Shown piece by piece: positions 55,639-64,000 of a stretch of 64,000 bases of DNA. Position 1 is the first letter of the stretch, and every line of letters begins with the position of its first letter. The translations under genes were made by a program, and so were the position numbers. The stretch is from Collybia mongolica. Its lineage: Eukaryota; Basidiomycota; Agaricomycetes; Agaricales; Clitocybaceae. The stretch spans positions 1 through 64,000 of the forward strand of contig JAAXNY010000007.1 of the NCBI GenBank assembly GCA_013420905.1, given 5' to 3'. The notes under the pieces were generated by a model. That model did no database searches, had not been told where the DNA came from, and worked only from the letters and a program-made list of their open reading frames with translations.

Positions 55639-57088
55639 ATGTCTCTCTCCCCCGCAAAAGCGCTGATTCTCCAGAAAGACGACCAAGACATCGTCATCGT
55701 CTCTGCCGTCCGCACCGCCATCACAAAGGTCCGTGCGCTCTTACAATTGGGTGAGAAAAGGGTCTGACACTTTTATCTTACAGGCCAAGAAGGGCGGATT
55801 CAAGGATACCCACCCCGAGCTTCTCCTCTCCCACGTCCTCCGCGCAGCCTACACCCTCCCCAACCTCGACCCCGCCCTCATCGAGGACATCTCCGTCGGC
55901 AACGTCCTCCCCGCAGGCGGCGGCGCCGGGGCCGCCCGCATGGCCGCCCTCCACGCCGGCATCCCCTACACCACCTCCCTCAACACCGTCAACCGCCAGT
56001 GCTCGTCTGGCCTCACCGGCGTCGTGCAGATCGCCAACCAGATCCGCGCGGGCCAGATCGACATTGGCGTCGGCGCGGGCGTGGAGAGCATGACGATGGG
56101 TTACGGCGCGGGCGGCATCCCCGCGAGCTACTCGGAGGAGGTCCTCTCCGACCCGCTCGCAGAGGAGTGCCTCCTCCCCATGGGCTTCACGTCGGAGAAC
56201 GTCGCGAGCGATTATGGCATTAGTCGTGCGGTGCAGGACGAGTTTGCGGCCCGCAGCTTCCAGAAGGCGGCACAGGCGCAGAAGGAGGGTAAATTTGACC
56301 GTGAGGTGCTCAAGCTGAAGGCGAAGGTGGTCGTCAAGGGCAAGGATGGGGAGGAGCAGACGCGCGAGGTGCCCGTGGATCGGGATGATGGGGTCCGGGA
56401 GGGCGTGACGAAGGAGAGCCTGGCGAAGCTGAAACCGGCGTTCAAGAAGGATGGCTCGACGCATGCGGGGAATGCCAGCCAGGTATCGGACGGCGCTGCG
56501 GCGGTCGTCCTCGCCCGGAGGTCCGTGGCGAAGAAGCTTGGGCTTCCCATCATCGGCAAGTTTGTCTCTGCAGCCACCGTCGGTGAGTAACCCCCTCCCC
56601 ACCTCTGAGCCCAACTAACTAACCCCCTCTCCCTTCCCTCTGCTAGGCGTGCCCCCACGGATCATGGGTGTCGGCCCTGCGTATGCGATCCCGCGCGTGC
56701 TGCAGAATGTGGGGCTCACGACGTCCGATATTGACTTTTGGGAGATCAACGAGGCGTTCGCGAGCCAGGCTGTGTACAGCATCGACAAGCTTGGCCTCGG
56801 GCGGGGCACCCAGGGCGCTTGGAAGGATAAGGAGAACGTGAATGCGTGGGGCGGCGCGATTGCGCTTGGGCATCCGCTTGGGTGCAGTGAGTGGTCCTTG
56901 TTTTTTTTCTTGAGTCCCGGTTCGGGCGCTGATGTGGGACGTGCTTTTTTTTTTTTTTTGAAGCGGGGGCGAGGCAGGTCGTGACGGGCTTGAATATTGC
57001 CAAGACGGAGGGCGGCCAGGTGTTTGTGACGAGTATGTGCATTGGGAGTGGCATGGGCATGGCTGCTGTGTTTGTTAGTGAGCAGTGA
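55639..57088 (+). CDS. POT1: 3-ketoacyl-CoA thiolase (acetyl-CoA C-acyltransferase)
   Basis: Four exons (55639-55728, 55784-56582, 56647-56886, 56964-57088) join in phase to 417 residues, a full thiolase. The acyl-accepting Cys 103 lies in NRQCSSGL. His is in NEAFASQA context and at 372 (GHPLGC), and the second active-site Cys 402 is in MCIGSGMGMAA. VGAGVESMTMGYG and SDGAAAVVLARR match the POT1/ACAA1 type, which cleaves 3-ketoacyl-CoA to acetyl-CoA in fatty acid beta-oxidation. I see no PTS2 of the usual R/K-L-x5-H/Q-L form at the N-terminus and no C-terminal SKL (it ends SEQ), so peroxisomal import is not evident. Exons show heavy C/G-ending codon use, a sign of high expression. The last intron holds an 18-T run. 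Confidence 0.93.
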
Positions 57089-58686
57089 GGTGAGAGTGTA
57101 AAAAGTTGGACTTGCTGTGATGAGATGCGTTATTTTTATTTTTTTTCTGCAGCTCTAGTCCTTTTCTTGTTGTTTTTGTGTATGATCGTCGAAGGCAATT
57201 TGATTTTTTTTGATTTTTTCTTGGTTTCTCGAAGCGAGTCCGAGCGGATCACGTTCCAGATACATATGCCCGAAAGTTCGTGGCAGAGGGTCGTCGGTTG
57301 TTGGGTTGGTTTTTTATTTCAAAAAACCAACAAAATATGCCGTGACTAAATTTGTACATATCGTTAGAGTGACACTCAGTGCCCTACCCCGGGTGCGAGG
57401 TGCATGAACACACACTCGGCGGAGCGCTGAGATCCTTCGTGGTTGCGGGGTGTGCGATTTGATTTAAATGGTTCCTGCAAAATGTAAGATAGGGGCGTAA
57501 TGTGTGCTTCAGTTGCCTAGTCTCCGATTAGAATAGGCCGTATTGAGAGTCTGTGGGTTTGCTGGTATTTACAATTTTACGGTCCGCCTTTTTTTGGCTT
57601 TTGACAGCGGGGATTTTTTTGGTGGTGTTTGGGGGAGGAGCCGGGGTCGGGACGCGGCGGCGTACCTGAAATGTCTTTGGTGGTCGCGTTGCTGTTATCT
57701 AACACCCATGGGATTCTTGCCATGACCCGGGATTTTTTCCGACCTCGATAGTGGACGATGCGGTTGGAGGGGTTTGTAAACTGCGTTTGTGGATGATGTG
57801 ACTACTATGAAAGAGTGTTTCCTGACTCGGGTCGGGTCACGTACATTTCTATGAGCCCATTTGCGGGTGTCTGTTTGCTATTGGCACTTGTTTGTTCTTG
57901 ATCATGCGGGTGTGGTCGTCTCAATTTAGGGGGTGACCCTCTTGCGGAATTTTCGGACTATGCATGTGCGCTCTAGAAATTCCGACATGTCTGCCGGTTT
58001 GTTGGTTTAGTACTAGAAACAGAAGCGTACGCCGGTTTTATTTCCATCCTCTCTGAACGGGGAATCGGTGGGGACATTTACGATCCTACAGCTTCCACTC
58101 CTCGAGACATTGGAGACCCTCTCACTCTGCAGATTTGCATTAGGGTTGGATGATGGCTTGCCAATGGGGTTGTTAGGATGTTAGGGAGCTATACCACCTA
58201 ATAAAGATTCATGGTGTTTAAGTTCAGCGCGCTATGGTATTTATACTTGATACCTGGGCTCTTGGTGTGTTGAAGTGGGTGTGTTGTTCCTCACTCACTT
58301 GGGATATCAGAAGACCCTGGAAAATTCATTTGAGAATATACAGGACTACTTTATGGTGGCTGTAACATGAAATTAGAAAGGAAAATATACCAACAGGGAT
58401 GAGATCCAAAGGAAAAGCAATGATAAGCAATCACATGATAAAGGTATCATCGGAATGCGTTTGATATTCCAACGCCTGGTTCACGGAAATATGTATGGAC
58501 TGCAAAATATTCAACCAGTCTCTAAATTTATCCAGGAAAGGGGCACAACTTTTGCAGGTCTGGTTAATAATAAGGAAAGTAGGTGCGTGTGGAAAGAGCT
58601 TGCCTCATAGTCATAGAAACCACTCTAATAATTAGATCCCGTCCACCAGGTCACATCCTCCTCACAATATGCGTCAAGTGTAGGAT
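57089..58686. other. Intergenic, T-rich 3' flank
   Basis: The thiolase 3' region has long T runs (57130-57230). No gene is recognised up to the F-box-like pseudogene. Confidence 0.55.
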
Positions 58687-60299
58687 TTAATGAAGAATGG
58701 ACAGCTTGTATTTCGAAACAAGTTCTTTCCAGTTAAAGTTTTTGCAAACGCTAACATGAAGACGCCCCGTTTCCGCAAGCAGTGGAAGCCTTCGCGTGAT
58801 ATCCAACCTTACACTGGCATTGTTCATGGACCAACTCAACTCCGGAACATTAAAGTATATTGCGCAGCTCTTCAGTCGGGGGTAGCGCGTTGTGTCTCCG
58901 AGTTCGGCCAAAGTTTCTGTTGGTCCTAAAAGCGATACTATGTAGATAGGTGTGAGAGCTTGGTTGGCCTTGATAATGAGGTTGAGCTCTTCTAGCTGGC
59001 GAGCGATTAACCCGGTATGCAACATATTCTTCATTGGGAGCCAGGGAGGGGTCGCAGCGAGTTCGTGATATGGTGTGTATGGGTCTGTAGCCGTAACAAG
59101 TGTTAAGCGGCGTAGATTACTAAGCACCCCCAAGTTGATCTTTGGGTAAGCTGTGGGAAAACATCAGGACTTTCGAGAGGAGGGAGGAGAAAGGCGTGAA
59201 CGACGAACCGTGATGTCTGGAATAATCACACCATACCACGTCCTCAATTGTCTCTGCGCCGGTTCCGATAAAAGGCAGCACGCTACTTGGGCCGTATCCA
59301 AAAACGAGCTGGCGAAGGTTTGGGACACGAAGAAAAGGCCTTGCAGGAGGAGGGAAGATACAATAAACACGTAAAGTTGTAAGATGGGGCAACAGAGGGG
59401 GCGCGATTTCAGGAAAATTGCTGGCGTCAACCTGGAATTTATCCAGAGTTAACCACTTGAGTCGCTGGGGAACTTGCAAGAGGAAAGCAGGGAACCTTTC
59501 AATTGAAAATATCTCCAGCCTTTCGAGGCGTGGCAATTTTAGTAAAGCTGTTATTCCGGGAACAAACCCGGAAAAGTCGGGGATCTGTCTATTATAAAAT
59601 ACAGTTAGTGTGTGAATTTGATTGTGACTAATCCTGACTAAGCGCTGACTAAGTCTGACAAAGCAACAAAAGTTGTCTTTTAAGTAGAGTGCTGACTAAG
59701 GCTGACAAAGCAAGAAAAGGTGTTTGAGTCACATGCTATGTCACCTCAGCTCACCTACTGAAACCAGTTCAAGTCACCTGCTCAAGCCAGCTCAAGTTAC
59801 CTGCCTCAAAACACAACATGACCACCACATCACATGACCTCCAAAGCGGACTAAGTCAACAAATAACAAATAATACCTATTAACCTTAAGCTGCCTCATA
59901 AATTTCAGATGCTCAAACTGGAAAACAAAGTATTTAAATGGTGCTATCACCTATAAAATTACAAATTAAAGTAGAACATAGAAGGCATGCAGATAAAAAT
60001 AGAAATGAGTTTACCTGAGCAATTTTGTTGTTAATCCATAAATTAATATAACATATTCTAACACCACAAAGCCTGTTTTATAATCTGATACATTATATTT
60101 TGAAAAAATTACTCTCTGTCTAACCCTATTTTTAGAACAATAGGAATCCAGTGCAAATGATCAAGGGAAATAGTAATATATGGTTGAGAGAAATTTTATA
60201 GGTAGAAGAAATATTGATTCCAAGGATTTTGAATGGAGCTGATCCCTATCAAATTAGAGCAATAACAATTAACTTTTCACATGACAATTTACAAATGTG

Positions 60300-61050
60300 A
60301 TAGGAATTGACTACATATGTTGGACAGCATTGTTGCCTTTAATGCAGTCAACTGGCTATTCCAAAATGTTTGAGGAGATGATAGAGCCTTTGGTGGGCTA
60401 ATTATAGTATTTGATGGTGCAGACTGTGGGTACCTGTCTTATGTACTCCCCACTGTGGGGATGAACTTCAAATAGTCAAACTAAAGAAAAATATGTGCTT
60501 ATATAGTGTTACTGATGGTGAAATCAAATTTGAAATGGCAAATTGAGGTTGGCCATGGGAAGCTTACAGATGACAATGGAATTATCACCTTACCTGGCTG
60601 CTTTCACTGTGCTGAGAATACTGTAGGGTCTCTAATTGACACAAGATATCCTGACATTGGAAACCCTGTTCTAAAACCTGATACATTTTATTCTGAGAGC
60701 TATTCTTTCTGCCAGAGATAACAATGTTGACTCTCTTGATAAAAAAGTACTGGATATAATTCCTGGGAATGTCAAGGTGTACTATAGTGCAGATTCTAAG
60801 GAATTGATGGAGCTGAAGCCATGCATCAGGTTGAATATCTGAACTCTACCAATGTATCAGGCCTACCCATATCTAAGCTAACTTTAAAAGTAATCTCAAG
60901 TGCCCTGTAATGATATTGCATGACTTGAACCCAGTTGATGATATTTGCAATTGGTCAAGGGGAATAATAACATAGATGCGCAACCATATTGTAGAAGTAC
61001 AGTTGATTGGGAGGTAAATTAATGGGTATAAAAAATTGATCCTAAGAATC
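60300..61050 (+). pseudogene. Degraded Helitron Pif1-family helicase (C-terminal half)
   Basis: In shifting plus-strand frames, conserved pieces of the Helitron-type helicase appear in order: FGGLIIVFDGAD (family FGG...FGGD), WQIEVGHGKLTDDNGIITLPG (after 60530), LIDTRYPDI, SARDNNVDSLDKKVLDIIPG-like with KVYYSADSKELME, HQVEYLNSTNVSGLPISKLTLK, and weak traces of the C-terminal CPVM...LNPVDG segment. Stops and frameshifts make it non-functional. The Rep domain expected upstream is not recognisable. Confidence 0.72.
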
Positions 61051-61440
61051 TGAATGAAAGCATCTAACAGCCTGATACCTTTCAAAATAATATGGTTACA
61101 ACTACTTTTACAGCTGGGATTTTGTATGATGATTAATAAATCTATATTTACATATGGGCCATTTTATGTTGCAATATCATGTGCAACATCCTTACATAGA
61201 ATGAAAGTTATTATATGAAATACTACAGACATTGATAGGTATACCAAAAAGTAGTACATGAAGAAGTGCTTTTAGATCAGGAAAATTATACAGATTATGA
61301 TTTGAACAGGGGAAAAAGCCTATACCTGAAATATTGAGGTTGAGCACAGAATAAGATGTTGGGATTAAAAATGGGGGTCTGGGGGCAGAGTGCCCAGCAA
61401 GCTGAAGGTTATATGGTGGAGCCATGGGTGAGTGCAGCAG

Positions 61441-61471
61441 TGCTGTGGCGTAGCCACGGGCCATAAGCTTG
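61441..61471 (+). mobile_element. Second, internal Helitron 3' terminus
   Basis: A hairpin CTGTGGC-GTA-GCCACGG (61443-61459) is followed by 12 nt ending in CTTG (61468-61471) and then T. This is the same architecture and spacing as the outer end at 62833-62861, with nearly the same AGCTTG ending. It may be the original terminus that was bypassed, or the end of a nested copy. Confidence 0.65.
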
Positions 61472-63181
61472 TCTATAACATATGGGAGAGTCAATGTGGG
61501 AATTGTTCAAGGATGAGTCAGCATTGGTCAGCATGACTAATATTTGTCAGCTATTTGTAATCACTCTCAAATCCTTCTCTTATACTCTGCTGCACATGAC
61601 TGTACTGATCATGTGACCCATTCAAAACATCGGTCAATCCCACCCATATAAAATTTCTTTCTATGATCTGCTCAACCAGGGATAAGCTGTAATGAGAACA
61701 ACTACAAGAAAACAGTTTGCATTGCTTCACACCCCTGCTGTTGGAGTGGGTTGTAGTAGTAATTAGTATTAAACTCAAGATTTCTGCTCCTTTAGTAGTG
61801 GGTTCTGTCTCTTTACTTTTATAGCTCCTGGAGGGGCATATGAGGTGCTCTTGCAGGTTTTCTACCTGACCCCCTACATGCATGGATATCTGTCCAGCCT
61901 GCAGGAACCTGTGGGAAACAGGCCTTGGGGCCCCAAAATAATGAAAAGATTCTATTGTGATCATAATTTGGTTAATCCTTGGCCATTCTGTAATTTGTAG
62001 GGTTATGGATCTATGGGTCAGGGGAACAATATCTGTTGGAATACCTGTGCCATGGGCTAATTACTGTAAAAAATGATACAGGCACAGAAAAATGGTAGTT
62101 GATAGTTGTAAATGCAACCCTATGTCATGCTGTGCTAACCCAAGGTTGGCCAGAATGAGATCTTGCAGAGGTACCCAAAGGCATATTTAAGAAGTCAGGT
62201 AAAGGCTGTCTACTTACCTAGCAGAGGGGAATACTCTGCAGATCCTCTGCTAGGGGTCTCAATTCTATATACTTATTCTAGATATAGCTATGAAGTCCCA
62301 TTGTTGCCATGTGGCTCAGGGTTACAAGGTATATATATTATATACAAGCAAGTCATTGTGCTCTGATGGTTATGCAATAAGTAAGGCATATGAGTGGCAA
62401 TACTGGGCATCACAATAGAAGGGTGTACACGTGCCAATGGCAAGAGGTGCTGATAGCAGAGGTGTGCTGACAGCAGGGTATCTGATGAACAATGAGTGAA
62501 TGTTGATATTGAGAGTTGTGATAGTATATTGGGCATTCCCCCTACAATTTTATGGAAAAGGTACATATAATTCCACAGGTGTTGGGGATCTGACCCACAC
62601 TCTAACCCAGGTGAGTCTAATTTCAAGCACTCATGGCAAGTAATTGCCAAGATCACAGGTAGTTAACAGATATAAATGTCACATACAATATGAGCACCTC
62701 AATGTCTACCCATAGATTAGTAGTTGCTCATATACTTTCCTTCAAGCAAGGGCCTATCATGCCAAAATAAAGTCATACATATTATTTGGATTAGCAATTG
62801 TGCCAATTAGTGGGATAAAGCATTGTGTGGCACCGTGCCAAAGGCACGGGTCTTTAGCTTGTCATAGTATAAGGCCCATTTACACCAAGCATTAGGTGTT
62901 GAACATTTGTCAGCATTGGTAGAATAGCCATAAGTTTGCGGAGGGTCGATTTGAACGGATAAGGGATATTCAGAAATCTTGTGGTGGCATGTGATGGTAT
63001 GATTCAGGGAAGAGACAACCTTCAGTTGTCCAAGAGTGACACTTGCAAAAAAATATTCGCAAGTGTGTTGATAGAAAGCCTTGGATACGAAGGAACAGGA
63101 TTTCAAGGTGAACATATTGTCATGGATGTATTTGATGATTTCATAAATGATATCGGGAGGGACTGGAGCTGATAGGACCAT

Positions 63182-64000
63182 GGGTGAAGCTGGGAGGTGT
63201 ATTAAAAACGCCTTTGACAATCCTAGTGGGTCTTGGCCATGACTTTCACTGTACCTGGGATGGTGGAAGGTGCACTGGGTTTAGGGTGATGCTGATGGTT
63301 AACGCCAGGGGCTCACACCGGAGGATTCCATGAAATCAACTGGTACAGTCAGGTCGTGTGAATATACCTCACACGTGCTGAAAAGATAATCAAATTCGCA
63401 GTCCGAAGCCGGATTAGATTCTTAGATCATTCTTCAGCTATTTCTACATCTCCCCAATCCTTATGCCTCTTGTATCCTTGATGGTCTTGAGGTAAGCACC
63501 ATCACGATGCGCATGGGCTGATATCCTGATGCGGGAAATCCCAATGGAATCGCAGAATCAGGACCACTATTTGTGGAAGATCCTGCTATAGTAAATGGGG
63601 AGAGAAATCAAACTATTGTCGGGATTTCCATGAGATGGGCGCATTGATGAACAGGCAAACTTTTGTTTATAAGATTAGCAATAGAAATGGATGGATTTTC
63701 TTCCCATGGCAGGGCCCAGTTTAGGCCGAGAATATTACAATCTTGCTTGAACTTTCATTGGCTGGGAAAGGCCAAGGAAAGTTATTTGCCGTAATGCAAA
63801 GGAAACGTTAGGATTTGTGGCACAAAGTTTTCTGCCACACAATACCACATCAACATTTGATATTTGCCTTGACTGGCCCCAGCTTGAACACACGAAGAAA
63901 AGGAATAGATGGCATCCACCTATCCTCCCCATGAAAACAATGAATTTCAACTAGCTTAGCTCAGCGGGGGCCGTTCAAGGAAAGTTAAACATGGCCTCCA
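63182..64000. other. Upstream flank of the split F-box-like gene
   Basis: No convincing gene to the window edge; a 71-codon minus-strand frame at 63735-63950 has no recognised domain. Confidence 0.5.

Larger units (their letters stand above)
59584..62861 (+). mobile_element. Helitron (3278 bp), degenerate, inserted between host A and T
   Basis: The 5' end TCTGTCTATTATAAAATAC follows host A59583. The 3' end is a 7-bp hairpin CCGTGCC-AAA-GGCACGG (62833-62849), then 12 nt ending CTTG (62858-62861), followed by host T62862. Helitrons start with TC, insert between A and T without duplicating the target, and end in a hairpin about 10-12 nt before a CTRR end; CTTG is a slight variant. The boundaries are supported by the host F-box gene, whose frame closes exactly across them. 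The interior is AT-rich, with a dead Pif1-like helicase at 60300-61050 in the same orientation. Confidence 0.85.
58687..63181 (-). pseudogene. F-box/LRR-like gene (family 2) split by a Helitron
   Basis: The N-terminal part starts at 63181 (MVLSAPVPPDIIYEIIKYIHD ... CSFVSKAFYQHTCEYFFASVTL) and runs to 62862. The rest lies at 59583-58687: LPRLERLEIFSIERFP, then an intron with a GTTCGT donor as in its relative at 45747-46993, then INLGVLSNLRRLTLV to a stop at 58687. Between them sits a 3278 bp Helitron. Joining 62862 to 59583 gives an uninterrupted frame through the insertion site, so the target sequence is intact. Upstream of the insertion, near 62937, there is also a one-base frame change before the motif LPMLTNVQHLMLG. 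The gene therefore carries a second lesion besides the insertion. Confidence 0.82.

Noticed and set aside
55778..56614. 278-codon open frame antisense to the thiolase
   Set aside because: It is a by-product of the GC-rich codon bias of the sense gene; no domain, arginine-rich translation.
59593..62811. CACTA-type transposon ends (CAGTTAGTG on the left, TTAGTG on the right)
   Set aside because: The two TAGTG words are in the same orientation, not inverted. The host gene frame fixes the insertion ends elsewhere, with Helitron features.

Overview
The window looks like a chromosome-end region of a basidiomycete fungus, most likely an agaricomycete. The evidence is: many 45-70 nt introns; the F-box, leucine-rich and BTB/POZ gene families typical of mushroom genomes; a 20-exon poly-HAMP (Nik1-type) histidine kinase; and CCCTAA telomeric repeats next to an endonuclease-less Penelope-like retroelement of the kind known as Coprina in basidiomycetes. 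The C-rich telomere strand is the + strand, so the chromosome end would lie to the left and unique DNA to the right.

Region 1 (1-9377) is layered subtelomere. A Penelope-like reverse transcriptase (1 to about 3785) ends in degenerate telomere repeats. It is followed by short, highly structured units separated by 'ccctaac' stubs: three copies of a ~525 bp unit (A, B, C), two identical copies of a 305 bp unit, and one truncated tail. Every full unit carries a complete hammerhead self-cleaving ribozyme, in two different designs. One stem pair covaries between copies. Two host genes (a zinc-finger/OrsD-type gene and an F-box gene) stop exactly at telomere tracts, so the region records repeated chromosome breakage, healing and retroelement addition. 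An AT-rich block (5561-8528) full of tandem repeats lies between the two ribozyme clusters.

Region 2 (9378-22000) holds ordinary regulatory genes: an HMG-box transcription factor (4 exons, 1038 aa) and a group III hybrid histidine kinase (20 exons, 1354 aa). The kinase's receiver domain lacks the usual conserved lysine.

Region 3 (22385-33780) is a duplicated locus. Three DJ-1/PfpI genes lie in inverted orientation around a 7-exon SND3/PHO88 gene, with shared non-coding flanks. A BTB gene and its decayed copy accompany them.

Region 4 (34800-53200) is a nursery of F-box/LRR-like and BTB genes in all states of decay. It includes one intact multi-pass membrane protein gene with an adjacent broken partial copy, and a strange block (50.8-53.2 kb) of duplicated exon-like modules.

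Region 5 (55600-64000) has a strongly codon-biased 3-ketoacyl-CoA thiolase, then an F-box-like gene split by a 3278 bp Helitron. The Helitron's ends can be placed to the base. It contains a dead Pif1-type helicase and a second, internal Helitron 3' end.
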